NCBI RefSeq assembly: GCF_004011695.2
Contig: NC_082413.1
Span: 1,781,001-1,845,000 of the forward strand
DNA length: 64,000 nt
Direction of reading: 5' to 3'
Origin: Ascochyta rabiei
Taxonomy: Eukaryota; Ascomycota; Dothideomycetes; Pleosporales; Didymellaceae
The position numbers and the translations under genes are program-made. The notes beneath the pieces were generated by a model, which was not told the DNA's origin, made no database searches, and was given only the letters and a program-made list of their open reading frames with translations. This document shows, one piece after another, positions 31,320 through 43,731 of the stretch (position 1 is its first letter; the number at the start of each line of letters is the position of its first letter).

Positions 31320-32264
31320 CTAAGTTAAGTTGAGCGGAGCTACAATTGCGTTGCTGCTGAAGCCGTTGGTGAGAAGAGCTTTCTGGGCCCTTGCTGTATC
31401 GAAAGGAGTGTTAGTTGTACGGTCATAGATCAAGATCGGTCGAGTGAAGATAACAAAGCTATTGTCGAGATTGATCTGTAGCTTCTCATTCTGTGAGATG
31501 AGGCCCGACTGCGCCTTTCGAAACGCAGTGATAGCCTGGTGGTCGTCACACAGCCAGAACTTCAGTACGGCGTTGAGCGTCGGGTTGTTATAGCCACCAT
31601 AATAACCACGTGAGTCCATGCCGGCAACCGAGGTGTGGATACTGGCATTGTAGATGGCTCCAGGAGGAAAGGCTGAGACTAGACTGTCCATGATTGAGCC
31701 AGCAAATGTAGCGTTTTCAAAAGAAGAAGTGTTTGCATTGGATGCATTGGCGAAAATCCAATAGAATGCATTTGGAGCACTAGCTTGGATAGGATGCTGA
31801 CAACTGCTGTTCACGGGGTAGAACACCTCATGGGCATACATGTTGACGGAAGCAGAGAAGTCGCTGAAGGCGGCGCCGTCAGGGCCAATGATTGTCGAGG
31901 TATAGTTGTTTGGCGGCGGAGTAGCGAATGCGTCTTGAGATCGACTGTATAGCTCTGTCATATCACTGTGTCCAAAATAGCTGGGATTGATGCTGTTTTT
32001 GGTGGTGTTGATGCCATAAGCCGAATCGAAGACGTGGTCTTGAACATATGCAAGCGGCTGATCGACGGTATCTGGAGCGTTCCAAGCCTTACGACCGTGG
32101 ACAAAGATATGGTGATACTGAAATTCTGAGGTGGTAAGCCCTTCGCGACGGCGTACAGCAGCGATTTGTTTAGGAAAAGAGTTGGGCCATGTAACATTAG
32201 CAAGGTCTTGTGCAGCGACCAGACATTGCCCGAGGAGGGCTGCAGAAAAGAGGTTTAGACGCAT
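31320..32264 (-). CDS. Secreted EthD-domain-like protein
   Basis: Intronless on the minus strand. I chose ATG 32264 because it gives a clean signal peptide (MRLNLFSAALLGQCLVAAQ); 314 residues. After the signal, PKQIAAVRRREGLTTSEFQYHH and, further on, FGHSDMTELYSRSQDAF resemble the dimeric alpha/beta-barrel EthD domain (RRxGLSxEEF...). The C-terminal half has several N-glycosylation sequons and no recognised domain. Fungal secreted EthD-like proteins have no well-defined reaction. It lies beside the transposon-rich stretch at 30.1-31.3 kb. Confidence 0.75.
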   Translation of the reverse strand: MRLNLFSAALLGQCLVAAQDLANVTWPNSFPKQIAAVRRREGLTTSEFQYHHIFVHGRKAWNAPDTVDQPLAYVQDHVFDSAYGINTTKNSINPSYFGHSDMTELYSRSQDAFATPPPNNYTSTIIGPDGAAFSDFSASVNMYAHEVFYPVNSSCQHPIQASAPNAFYWIFANASNANTSSFENATFAGSIMDSLVSAFPPGAIYNASIHTSVAGMDSRGYYGGYNNPTLNAVLKFWLCDDHQAITAFRKAQSGLISQNEKLQINLDNSFVIFTRPILIYDRTTNTPFDTARAQKALLTNGFSSNAIVAPLNLT

Positions 32265-32317
32265 GGTTTCCTGTAAGCGTGGAGGCCAAAGTGACGGTAG
32301 CATGAACAAGCCGAAAC

Positions 32318-32323
32318 CTATAT
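32318..32323 (-). promoter_or_regulatory. Possible TATA box of the EthD-like gene
   Basis: TATATA, about 55 bp upstream of ATG 32264 on the minus strand. Position is plausible, but the motif alone is weak evidence. Confidence 0.35.
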
Positions 32324-34530
32324 ATGCACAAGTCCGTTCTCTTCCTGATTGCTTTAATAAGCGTTGTACGGCTGGTGGTTATATTGACTTGTACGCATCT
32401 TCCGTACAACAAGGCAGAGCCAACCACAGAGTCGGCCCGATGTTTGGGGCTTGACCTGAAATGAACTCTTCTCTCTACTTGCTTATGGCGGCGAAATGAC
32501 CTTGTCTTGCCTTGAGCAGATGTCTAATGACCTTTCTAAGCGATTTATAACAATTCGGCCAACAAAGCCTATACGATTCCAACTTAGCAATAACTGTGCT
32601 TGTTGTGTATGCTAACCATGCTGTGCAGTATCAAGCTATAGCTGTTGGCTTGATGCATAAAATAATACATTGTGAAGACGTTTCATGCCTTGACTATCAC
32701 TCACTACAATCGATATGATACAGAGATTTGCACCTTTGTTCACGATTGTAATATACGTACGTAAAGTGTAAAGGACAGTAGAGTCCACTTCCCGAAGACT
32801 CTGAGCAATTTTCCAGCGAGCAATTTCCTAACGCTTGATACTAAGAGCGTCTGTGATATTGACAGTCCGTACTTTTTTGTTCTTCGACTCGTCCCAAGGT
32901 GGTAAGACAACCCACTGCGGCTAGAAGAATAAAAAATACTGATCTCACCACTTAGGCTAGGACTGGGTTTGATGCAATGAGATATTTGCACACGTATGGC
33001 TACGTCCGATAAGCTTGAACGTGATGGATTAGAATGTAGGGACTGAGTCTGCTCGGAGACCGACAGCGTGTGCAGCTTTTACGTCGATGGCTGCCGTCTA
33101 CTGCTCACCCCTGCACAGTGAGTCAAGCGAGCTAGGAGGCGAAGATTGTACGTAGAAAGCACGCATCAGATCAGTTCGCATTCCTGGAAGATACACGTGA
33201 ATCATTGCACAATATCTCAGTGCCAGTGTCCTCGGGCTGAAGATGCGGAGATGCAAAGATACGCAGTCAGGGTGCACCACGTGGGACTGACGTAAAGCCT
33301 CTCCGCAATCGTTGGATGGGATTGTAGCAAAACTCGGGATACCTATAACTGCCGGGACATCCGCAAAGAAGGGAGTAATTGTGATCTTCCTGGTAGGTAC
33401 AAGCATACGTTGTTGTCTGGGGCAGGCGCCGCGACTTGACCTGTGCGGGCAAGCTGCCACGCGGGTGACCCGCGGACTCGGACAACGCGCGCTTGCTTTA
33501 CAGCCTTTTCCTTCCATCCAACCCACTGTTGATTTCGGAGGGATCAAACGGTGCGTTGCTTGCCATACCCTCTCTCTACGTGAGTTGTCAACAGCTTCTG
33601 TCCTTTGATCTTTCTGGTTGGTATCCAGAAGATCTGCCTCAGCTGATTATCATGCACCCATGCACGCCGCCAGCTAAGCAATGCGCACATTTGCGCAATG
33701 CGCCTGATAGCCCTCGCCGTCTCCACGAATACTCAGACTATGAATTCATGCATACGTTTGGTTGTCACGATATCCAGTAGAGAGTACGACATCATGGCCC
33801 ACGAAGCGAGATTTTTTGCTACAGACTTGGGCCTTACAGTGTCGCGGATTCGCAAATTTACTTTTGATAAAAGGTCGAGAAGTGGAGTCTGACACTATTG
33901 CACTACCAAGTGCACCACCTACACACTGTCGCCGCTTCTGAGCGCTGACAGGTCGCTTTTGTGAAGGTTTACAGCAACCCAACTCGGCCAATCGGAAGCT
34001 TTCGCAGGGTCGCAAACCTGATCCGCTGTGCTTCAGCTGCTGCTCCGGCCTTCAGTTTTCTCTTCTGGACATTACCGTGCCCTCTATATGAAGCGACGAT
34101 ATTGGTCAGGTAGTGTTTCCTGTTTGACTGCGCATGATTATGCCCCACATGTGCTTTGCTAACAGGTTTTCAGAGTGGCTGCGGTGAGCTTTGTGGTGTG
34201 AGTTTTCGACTGCGCCTTGTACTACGTCACTAAGCTACGATCTCAAACTCATCACACGCACATTCCGGACCGAAGACAGCCAAGCTCCATCGTGCTCGAA
34301 AGCCAGTCGCTCAGCCTGCCGCGATCAATAATGTTTGATCAGCCACTTTACGAGCCAGATCAGTTTAGCGTCCTTGAATGACCCTATCATGCCTGGTGAC
34401 TCCTCATGGACTTGAAAAAGCACAAAGAAGTCGACCTGCCCACACCTGGTCACCAGTAAACCCACCAAATCTCACTCGTCTTTCCCCCGCGCCTTGCAGA
34501 TTATTTCGAACACCCAGACCACTATCCATC
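32324..34530. other. Intergenic 2.2 kb
   Basis: Short frames only on both strands; I found no family signature and no repeat. The last 150 bp, C-rich then poly-pyrimidine, are likely the leader of the small gene at 34531. Confidence 0.5.
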
Positions 34531-34802
34531 ATGAACAACAACAACAACAACAACGCGCAAGCTGGTGGCCAGCAAGACTACCTCGACAAAGCCTTCAACG
34601 CTGGTGCGAAGAAGTTTGGCGGTGCGCAGGGACAGAAGATCGCAGGGAACCGCGGCATGAGCGAGAAGATTGTGCGCCATCCACCGTCCCGTCATGCGCA
34701 TGCTAGGGTACAAACTAATCTCATTGACGACAGACCGACGGAATGCGTAGCGCGTACGAAAAATTGACTGGAAAGAAAGTCAACCCGAAGTACTCAAACT
34801 AG
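34531..34802 (+). CDS. Small conserved-looking fungal protein, two exons, 69 residues
   Basis: Exon 34531-34671 and exon 34734-34802 join in phase 0. The protein starts with a poly-Asn run, then GGQQDYLDKAFNAGAKKFGG, MSEKI and, across the junction, TDGMRSAYEKLTGKKVNPKYSN. The join gives a coherent YLDK...EK(I)TD...YEKLTGKKV architecture that I recall from small fungal proteins of unknown role; without splicing the tail is nonsense. The 62-bp intron uses an unusual GTGCGC donor and a GACAG acceptor. Predicted soluble, helical, without signal peptide. Confidence 0.7.
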
Positions 34803-35332
34803 GGTGCGTCTATCTGTGGTCTTCGCGTGATCACTGCTAAGAAGAGACAAGATTGCAGTTTACAGGTTCGCAGCGATACCCAAGACACAACTACGGTGTT
34901 ACGATCTTCCTTGTTTGTCGTTCAGGACAAGGCGGGAATGGTTTCCTTTTTTTCTTTGATATCCAACAATGTCTTCATGATCCGATACGGAGCATCCTCC
35001 GCTTAGTCACGGTGAGGGAAGATGGCTAGTGTCCTCAGTACTTAATGTAATGCATCACTAGCCCTCAATTCTACACGCTCTGTGTTGATCATCGCAGCTA
35101 TGCATGCCTGTCGCGATGTTACAAACACGTAGCAACAACTGATTCATCATAGGTTTTCATTGAACGTTCTATCCCTAACAAGACGGCGACCAGGTAGTCG
35201 GACATCTATGCATCAGAAGACCCTAGTAGGCGAGCTGTAATTGGACCTGCTGCCCACCGATTTGATTTGACCTTTGCAAGCTGCGAGATGAGGTAGTATA
35301 TCGGATCTGAGTTCGCATAGCTTGAACAAGGA
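34803..35332. other. Intergenic between convergent genes
   Basis: About 0.5 kb separating the 3' ends of the small gene and the Zn2Cys6 regulator. Nothing recognised. Confidence 0.5.
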
Positions 35333-37457
35333 TCAAAGGGATGAGGGATTTCTTTTCAAGAGCCACTCCCGCAGATCGTCTAGACCAAACCGTGAGGGAT
35401 TTCGAATCCTGAATACTCTTGTGTCATCACTCGAAGCGATGTCCTTTGAGAGCACCTCCGAACGACCATCGAACTCTAGCTTCAGCACCATATCGCCATC
35501 TTCAGAATCGAAGCTCATCTTACTGGGCATCCAGTCAGGCATCTCTTCGCCGGCCATACAATCCAGTGTCTGCAACCAGGCTCTTTCATCGACTGCACTG
35601 ATATTTAAGCTAGTCTGTAACTGGTTGCATCTGGCTAACAACCATTGCTTCATTCTCTCGGCTTTGGCGACATTCCTGATCAACTGCGAGGCCTCTAGGG
35701 TCGCAGCTTGGGAACCGAGCTGATATGAAGAGAGGTATCGAATGACTCTATGCCAGGACCCAATAGATGCGGCCAATGGCCCTTGCAATCGAACTAATAT
35801 CAACAACGAAGGTATTGCAGGGAGCCCTAGAAAGGCTTTCCCAAGCTGCATTGCGGCATCCGTGTCCACAAGGTGGAGTTTATCCGGGCCAGGAAGAAGC
35901 GACAAGCTGTATGCTTCTGGAAAATGACGGTGTAGTGTATCAATCACGCCAGAAAGTATTATCTGAAGCAGCCAGTAGCGTGTGCAGAACACCATGTTTT
36001 GCATGCAGTCAAAGCGTAATCCATGCGAGACTATGTCGGTGATAGTATTGTCAACGAGCTTATCGGTATATGAGATTGATGACGATACAAGGTCTGCATA
36101 TTCATTTGCTTGAGACAGCTGCCACAGGTTCTCGGCAAGTGACACGGCAGACGCAAGAGCTACCACATTGCGACAGTCTAAAACAGCTTGTCGTGTAAGC
36201 AGTACGAGACGGGGACATTGAATTAAAATGTGCATCATAGCTCTTGCAGTGCTCTGTGAAGTAGTCAAGGAAGTACTAAATAGCGCTGCCGGATGTGTTG
36301 ACGACAAATAGAAGTCGTTGTCGTAACTCGAAATCCGGCCGGCGGTCATGGCAATTGTAATCTTAACCAGATGATATTAGATATGATCCGACCAGTTAAG
36401 CGGCGGTTGGTACTCACATCATCAATGTAAGTATTGTCAATGATACTCCAAAGATGTTCCTCATCCGCGCCTGAGGACATTCCAGACTTGAGCAAGTCGA
36501 TGAGACCAAGCGTATGGACAGCATAATGCATACTTTCAACTCCAAGCAAGATCTGTGAGTATCAATAAATGAGTAATATCAACTGTCAAGGTGTTAATAT
36601 ACCTCGGCAGCGTAGTGCAGCTTCGTGGCGACGAGAGCATCGTAAGTTGGGTTGTTTTGTGCGGCAAGGATGCATAGTCGGAGCTCCTTCAGAGCCTTAG
36701 TCTTGGTCTGCAATGCGAGAATCTGGTTCGAGTAAGATTTTTTACGGAACACTTCGAAGCTGTGGACAAAGAACTCAGCGGCCACAGTCACCACCTGACA
36801 AGACCCGATTCTTGAAGGGATTGATGATATCCAGTCGCCTAGAGTAAGTAGCGGGTGATGCTCTTCAGGGTAGGTGCGAAGCACGGCGATAAACATTCTC
36901 GCTAGTCTAGTCTCGGGTGAAGAAGGCTGGTGTGCTGATACAGACTTATCCTGCTGCAAACGGCACAGATGAGCTTGATGCGCGCTCCTTCGTGAATAGC
37001 CTTGTTCTTTCGCAATGCTCTTGGTTGTAGTCGAATTTGAGATCCGGAACAGTCCTTGGCCCGTTTCGGCTTCCATACCATGTGCCGGAATCAGATCGGG
37101 AGAGGTGGCTGCGGGAGTATGTGCAAGAGCAAGAGAAGGATTGGAAACACCGGCTAGAGCAAAATTGTTGTTGCAAATGCGCGGGGACTCCAGGGGATGA
37201 ACAACCGGCGCAACCAAGGACTTTCCATATCTTGTCATCTGGGTTGGATCCTGCATTACTACGACAAGGCCTTGTCCATACAAGTAATGGCACGGTCTTC
37301 TTCCTCGTTGGCAATTGCTACATGATGGCTTTTGCTCATCACACTAACACATAGTCAGCATTGATAGCCATGGTGAGATCTTTGATGTGGCCAAGCAACC
37401 AACACGTACCTTGACCTTTTGCCGCCTGCATCCATCACATTTACCAAGTCGCCTCAT
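35333..37457 (-). CDS. Zn2Cys6 fungal transcription factor
   Basis: Four exons on the minus strand: 37457-37410, 37343-36603, 36552-36418, 36361-35333; introns of 66, 50 and 56 bp, all phase 0; 650 residues. The binuclear zinc cluster is at the extreme N-terminus: Cys7, Cys10, Cys17, Cys24, Cys27 and Cys34 (CX2CX6CX6CX2CX6C), and the first intron falls between Lys16 and Cys17. The rest is a long helical region typical of fungal C6 regulators, with a polar linker around residues 70-150. Divergent from the peroxiredoxin-like gene with 294 bp between start codons, so a shared promoter is possible. Target genes unknown. Confidence 0.88.
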
Positions 37458-37751
37458 GTGGCAGATTGATATCGTCGCGGGTTGCGATGCCCGTATGGCT
37501 GTGGACCTGCGGGCTAGATCAAGTCCTATGGTGATAGAGACTTGAGTTGCATGAAAGGGACGTAGCTCGGTGAGCTATGGGGACACGAAGGGCTAGTGAT
37601 CTACCCGTCGGCTAAATCCGGATTAGGCAAGTGGGGCGCCGGAGGGGGACCACTTTCGAAGCTTCGCAACGCCGCCCGATCTCACAAACATTAGACGCGC
37701 AACTCAGCGTATACAGCAATTGTTGCAAGCGAAGAAATTCAGCAAGCGGAT
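37458..37751. promoter_or_regulatory. Divergent promoter region, regulator / peroxiredoxin-like
   Basis: 294 bp between two divergent ATGs. It contains CGG-like triplets (for example TCGGCTAAATCCGGATTA near 37607-37625) that could serve zinc-cluster proteins, but no defined operator is provable. Confidence 0.35.
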
Positions 37752-38557
37752 ATGTCAGAGGTGCCGACCGACTCCGTCGCAGCTCGCACCGTCCCTACAC
37801 TCGAGGAGCTTTCCGAGGCGCTCAAGGTTGAGGTATACGACAATGTTGGAGCCAAAACTCCTCTTGGCAACCTGACACAGGGTAAAAGAAGCGTTTTGAT
37901 CTTTACCAGGCATTTCTGTAGGTCTGTCTGCAAGTCTGATAGATTTTACATTGACACACAAAGGGTGTTTGAATTGCCAAGCCTACGTGCGTGTCATCAG
38001 CGAATCCATCCCACCTTCCAAGCTTCCTTCGAACACGCAGCGTATGTTACACTTACACTTTCTCTTATCTAGTTTCTCACTGTAAGCAGTCATCATCATC
38101 GGCAACGGCTCATACCAGCCAATCGATACGTATGCCAACACCACGGCTTCCGCATATCCCATCTACACAGACCCAACATGCCGACTCCACAAGATCTTGA
38201 AATTCAAATCAGGCTTAAAAGAGCAAGGATCTGATGAGAAGAAAAAAGACTACATGCAGAACGCAGGGACAGCGATGAGTAGAATCTTCGGTGGCATCAA
38301 GGGCGCTCTTGGCAATCTTCAGCATACCGCCTATATTGGACCAAAAGCCTTGAATGGTGGCGAGGTGATCATCTCAGCTGGTAAGTAGATGCTTTGATCG
38401 TTTCGTGGTGTGACCAAATACTGATTGTTGAAAAGATGGTCAATGCGAGTACATGTACCGAATGCAGAATACGGTCGACCACACCAATGTCGCCGAGCTG
38501 GCCAAGATCGTTGGCGTCGGATCCGCTTCGAATGACCAGGAGCAGGGTAGCAAGTGA
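37752..38557 (+). CDS. Peroxiredoxin-like (AhpC/TSA antioxidant) protein
   Basis: Four exons, 37752-37917, 37964-38041, 38090-38380, 38436-38557 (introns 46, 48, 55 bp), give 218 residues. The fold signature is RSVLIFTRHFWCLNCQAYV with a CxxC pair at about residues 57 and 60, created by the first splice, in the place of the peroxidatic motif of the AhpC/TSA_2 (PRXL2-like) family. IIIGNGSY, YPIYTDP and the C-terminal GGEVIISADGQCEYMYRM follow the family order. Likely cytosolic; role in peroxide or redox defence inferred. Divergent from the C6 regulator and convergent with cyanide hydratase. Confidence 0.85.
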
Positions 38558-39051
38558 TAAACAGCGATCTCGAGACAAAATTGCGAGAGGAGGGCGCCTA
38601 CTTCGTAGGTTTGGTTAACAGACGTTACCTGCCTTTTCTGGCCGCTGCGGTGTGATCCTTCGTCTTGGCTGTATGCAATGTTTTTGCCGAAAGGCCACCC
38701 CCTCACGTCAGCACGTCGCAAGTGGTTCGTTGATGGGTCAATTCCGGGCCAAAAGCAACAAGGCTCAGTCATTTGAGTCCTGTTCAATCCGTGAGTGCCG
38801 GACATGACCTCATTGCTTCTTAATAATCAATGACTATCCCATGCACAGATCTCTGCTGTCAAATATGAGAAAAAGGTCCGCGGTAAACTCGCAGCGATTG
38901 GAACTGGCCGTTTCTTTTTTTCCAATGAGTTAATAAATTTGATTGGAGTTGCAGATCAGAAACGATCAATTGCATGATTTCTGGAGTGAGGATATGTTAC
39001 ATGTTCAATGCTATGAGGCTGACTTAATAGTGATGACTCAAAAGTTCAACT
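38558..39051. other. Intergenic between convergent genes
   Basis: About 0.5 kb between the 3' ends of the peroxiredoxin-like and cyanide hydratase genes; nothing recognised. Confidence 0.5.
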
Positions 39052-40252
39052 TCACAATGCAGTAGGACCCTCACTTGTTGGTACAGTGGAGCAGGTGGTA
39101 CCCTTCGTCTGCCTGGTCTCCCCATCGAGGGGCACATTCAGACCCAGGCGATCACGAGTGGAATAGCTGCTTATGCCGCCCTGAGGATCCGCTTCAGTGA
39201 TAAGCTCCTTGCGACGCGTGTCGACAAGCAGGCGAATCAGGTCAGGGCGCATGTAGTGGCCCGAGAAATCCGCCAAGGCTTTGGTGAGGTGGCATTCATT
39301 GAGATCGATCTATTAAGTAGTCAGTGTGGGGTTGTTTCTGTGGGGTGGACATACTTACATCTACGAATAGCAGTCCGTCAAAGTCCTTGTCAGGCTTAGC
39401 GACAAGCGTACCGTCAGGCTTGTAGATACGAGCATGTCCGTTGTATGTTGAAGGATCGGTCTCCGGCTCCACACCCTCAGGCGTGGTCTTCTTCAGTCCT
39501 TCCTTGCTTAGCCGCTGGAACGGTGCGAGGGTCCAAGTACCGGTCTCGATCGCGTATGCCGGTGTAACCAGATCCGAACACGGCTCAGCAACATTGGTAG
39601 CTGGGTCTGGGTATTTCAGCGTCTCTCTGCCGGGGTAGACAGGCCATGCAGCAATGTGAATCTGCTCGCCCTCCGAGACGTTCAAAGCTTTCAAGAAAGG
39701 ATTCATGTTCTCCCAACAGTTCAGCTGGCCAAGGCGACCAAGCTCTGTCTGGGTGACAGACCTGAAAGTGTCACCAGCACCATCGCCATACACGAGTTTC
39801 TCGACATGAGTGGGCTTGATCTTACGGCGGTGATTGATGACATCACCTGTTGGATCAATCAAAGTTTGAGTAAGGTAGAGAGTGGCGTGGTCGATCTCAG
39901 AGAAGCCAAGAGAGACGTAACTGTACCGTGTTAGCAATAACGATACACTCCAGCGCCCCATGTCTCACATCTGATTGTCGCGAGCAGCACGGCGAATACG
40001 CCTGAACTCCTCTGAGTCGATAGGCAGCGAATTCTCGCGGTACTTCTTCAGCATTGGAAGTGATTGCTGGTAGTTGACTTTCCACATCCAATACGGGTAG
40101 CCTGGAATCCAGACTTCAGGAAAAGCGATGAGCTTGCACCCAGCCTCGCCAGCTTCGTTAATGAAGGCGATGGTCTTCTGGATACCAGCCTCAAGATCGA
40201 ACCAACATGGCTCGGAAGTGACAGCTGCGGCCTTGTACTTGGTGAGAGGCAT
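39052..40252 (-). CDS. Cyanide hydratase (nitrilase superfamily)
   Basis: Exons 40252-39969, 39920-39359, 39309-39052 with introns of 48 and 49 bp; 367 residues, the usual length. Cyanide hydratase converts HCN to formamide, a detoxification route in fungi that meet cyanogenic plants. The catalytic triad is visible: Glu46 in [13 protein letters not shown], Lys128 in HRRKIKPTH, Cys163 in [28 protein letters not shown] and [17 protein letters not shown] match fungal cyanide hydratases closely, rather than plant or bacterial nitrilases. The C-terminal ~40 residues are variable, as in homologues. Tail-to-tail with the peroxiredoxin-like gene. Confidence 0.93.
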
Positions 40253-40341
40253 CTTGGAGCTTGATGTTGTTCAAAAGATCTGGAGCAAGTGGTAGCAGAA
40301 TGCTGATGTGTCGAAGCTGTAATTTTGAATGACGAGCGAAG

Positions 40342-40350
40342 TTTTATATA
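40342..40350 (-). promoter_or_regulatory. TATA box of the cyanide hydratase gene
   Basis: Minus-strand TATATAAAA, about 90 bp upstream of ATG 40252; a strong match to the TATA consensus at a sensible distance, fitting an inducible gene. Confidence 0.5.
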
Positions 40351-42036
40351 TCTTCAGCATCGATCTGGAAGCATGCAGATGCCAGCATTATTGTGAGTAC
40401 TCGATGACGAGCATCCAAACATGTTCGTCCTTCCATCACATGGTACATGCCTCCTCTTTGCCGACGCGCCGTATATATCTCCTGACCTTCTGAATTCGGC
40501 TTTATCCGCCTGCAAAGCTGCGGCATGCTACAATATCAGGCTCAAGTAGTGTATGTGGGTCATGCAGTAGCTGATGATCAAGCCCTACAACGCATAAAGG
40601 TGTTCGGCGCTCTGGAAGTGGCGATAGCAGGACGATCACTAGCGAGCTCGATCCTTTTCGGATGACGCAGATGAAAGGAGCAACTGCAGCTTCGGCCAGT
40701 ACCTTTAGACGCCGTCACCAACAATCCTTGTGCTTGACACATGCAGTATGAGGGGCATGTTAGTGTGTACCCCGCTCTATGCTGACGTGCGCTTCTACCA
40801 AGATAGCTTTTCATATGACAATCCTACAGCAGATCTGACTGCTTGTTAAGTATAATCTTGCCTTAGCCATCTATCTCTAATCCCTCTATCTTCGAGTCTT
40901 ATCTTGAGGCCGAAACCTTTGTATAGTTCTTCTGTTTGAAGGTACCATTTGCGTGTTAAGTATTGAAAATTTACTCCCAGGCGTTGCATAACTGCTTCTA
41001 ATGGGTAAAAGCTTGTTGTTTGAAAGAGGGCGATCTGTAAACCATTGATTGGGGGTTTGCGCTAGCATACAAGAGAGTGCACTACATTATTCGTTGTGAC
41101 AGGGGTGCAGTGTTTTCGTGGAGTCAACAGGCTCCGGAAGTGCGTGTCCAAAACACGCCGACCTGCGGCATGTGGTCGGCGCCGCTGCCGCAGGTGCCGT
41201 CGACATATGGTGCGGCATACTTGGCTCGGCAAAGATCGGCATGTCGGCCGCGGTACTAAGTACCGGTAGTGCTGCGAGCAAAGAGCGAGCAAAATCCGGA
41301 ATCAAGATGCTCAAACATGTATTGATATATCTGACTTGAACTATGTATATGCATGTATGGAAACAAAATTCCACAGTACAGTGATGGGACCTGGCGCGTG
41401 CTGCCAAAAAAAATCCCATGGCATGCAGATAGGTGTACAATGTAGGTAGTCCGTTTGACCAAGAACAGCCTGCAGTTCTCGAAAGCCTTTTGTGGACGTT
41501 TAACCATATAATCGTAAATGTTTGCGTACTCGAAATGGGTTTCGGAGACCGGACACTGCTCAGGACTGGACCGTGTTGCTGCAGAACCACCTCTCGCGAC
41601 AAAGTACCGCGATAGTGCATGTCATCAAGGACACTGACCTAATATCAACACGTTGTTGTAAATACAAAATTCTGAAAGGCTCTAAATATGTCCGTCTTCG
41701 TTGAAATCTGGTCAATTCGGGATGAATTTGCTCCAAAGAGACATATTGAAAGACCTATTCAAAGAACAGCATTTCCCGAAACTGATACTCTTGTGGTATT
41801 CAAAAGCGACCTGCACGTAGGATGTTTTTAACCTTTGATGCTTGCCTGCGTATTGACGTCGTCGTTCCGGACCCTTCGTGCTTGCCTCTCAGAGCTCCCA
41901 GTGAAAGAGTGAAGGGCTCATGCCACGTCACGATTTCGGCCTTGCTGCTTCCCCCCAAAGATCTATGCATGCAAGTGCTTCAGCACCCACATAAAGCATC
42001 TTTCTTTCGACTCTATCACCAAATACTCGACTCAGT
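40351..42036. other. Intergenic 1.7 kb
   Basis: Many very short frames, none coherent; no repeat or RNA gene recognised. The last part (about 41900-42036) is a pyrimidine-rich leader for the gene at 42037. Confidence 0.5.
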
Positions 42037-43731
42037 ATGAACAACAACGATATCTCTACCTTGGTGGACCCGCCTGACCATTTGCTGAGGGTCAAGTGCC
42101 GAGCGCGTTTCCCTAGAGAACATATCATCAACTTCGCCTTTGCCTCCGTGGGACGGTTCACCCTAGTCCTCGACTCAGATCGTAAGATCCTACGAGCTAA
42201 TGCCCGACTCCATGATGCAACATACAAGTACTTGGTCGTCGATGATCCTCAGATCCTTGAAGCGTTCGCCGAAGGTCGCGATTCCGAGCAGTACCTGAGT
42301 TTCCCTCCGCTAACAAAGTTTCGTCTCGATCCTTTCGATGAGCCTGATTCAAACGACTCAGACGCTTCGCGGCCAGAAACAGCGCGCTTGGTAGACGTCT
42401 CGAACCTGCCAATCATGGTGGTGTTTGGACGTCGACCAATAGCATCGTTGGAACCACCCAAAGGAGCAGTGAATGCCCGACTTGAGGCCATATGGGGAAA
42501 GGATGTTGGACATCCGATTTCGGGACTCAAGAAGGCGGAGATTTATCATAAACCTCTGATAGACACAGCACCTGTCCGACGCCCAGTGTACAGACGAGTT
42601 GCTTCTCCACCAGACGCCATGTCACGATCATCAAACAGAGGACTGACTATACTCACGCTATATGCAGAACAATCGTCACCATTAGAATCAGAGTGCGTGG
42701 CTGAAATCGGGCGTGATACTTCAAGAGACACAGTTCCTGCGTGTGAGCCTGGGCTAGGCTGCTCAGTTCCTGGTCATCAGTGTCGCGATCGCAACAATTA
42801 TACAACTTGTAAGCTCCACAGACGATTAGTGACACTTCATCAACAGATGGAGAAGGGCGGTTATCAAATGCTCCCTTCTGACTCAGAAGCTGCGGGCGCA
42901 GGTGAGAAAATTTCGACTAAACGAAACAACACATCCATGGAGCCCAGGTCCACTAGTGGAGCTTTTGCGCTCGCAACTCTTGAGGGTCTAGCGGCGGCTT
43001 CAAATGCTCTGCGTGAGGTAGGTGCGCGGTGTGAGTCTGTTGCGGACGCTCAATCTGACAAGACATAATAGATTCTATCAGAGAGCCATGAGGCCGGCGA
43101 GCTCCATCCAAAGTTCGTTGAGCAGCCTCAGAACGTCGCCGAGCAGTACAGCCAGCATGAAGCTGCAGGCGCACAATTGAAAGATCGAAACTGGAGGATT
43201 CCAGATCAAAACTGCGTCATCGCAAGGGATTTTAACATTCAGCGTGGAAGTGTACTTCAGAACCCTGATGACGTTTGTTGTTGTCTTCCAGCGGAACAAA
43301 GCTTGTCCATACTTTCAACTGGGAATGATCGCGGAGCGGATCTTGCCAGAAGCCGGCTGAGCTTGGACAATGTCGATGAGCAAAACACACGTCTAGTATC
43401 AATGTCTGCTTTCAACGGGCTTACAGGACTGACAAATGGCGTCAACTTGGGAGATGGCAATGTATCTGTGGGGCTCGATTCGATGGAGTCTGTGCTGCAA
43501 AAGGCGACCGCCGGGGCTAGAAGCTCATCTTCCAGCGGCCTAAAGCGCATGACGGAAAGCACCAACATATCTACACAGCTATCCAGAAATCTGACATGGC
43601 GCATGCATCAGGCCACCTCATCCAACGTTGTTAGCGACAAATCGTCCAGGAGAGGACCGAAGAGATTTTGGTACGATGATATGCACGAAATAGGGCGCAA
43701 GAGTCTTGCTACTGATATTGAATGTTCGTGA
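42037..43731 (+). CDS. Hypothetical protein, two exons
   Basis: Exons 42037-43017 and 43072-43731 join in phase 0 over a 54-bp intron (donor GTAGGT, branch-like CTGAC, acceptor TAATAG), giving 546 residues. The first ~170 residues look globular (HIINFAFASVGRFTLVLDSD, LVDVSNLPIMVVFGRRPIA). The middle has a Cys-rich patch (CEPGLGCSVPGHQCRDRNNY), and the rest is polar and Ser-rich. No signal peptide or membrane helix. Unknown family. Without the intron the frame would stop at 43066. Confidence 0.65.
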
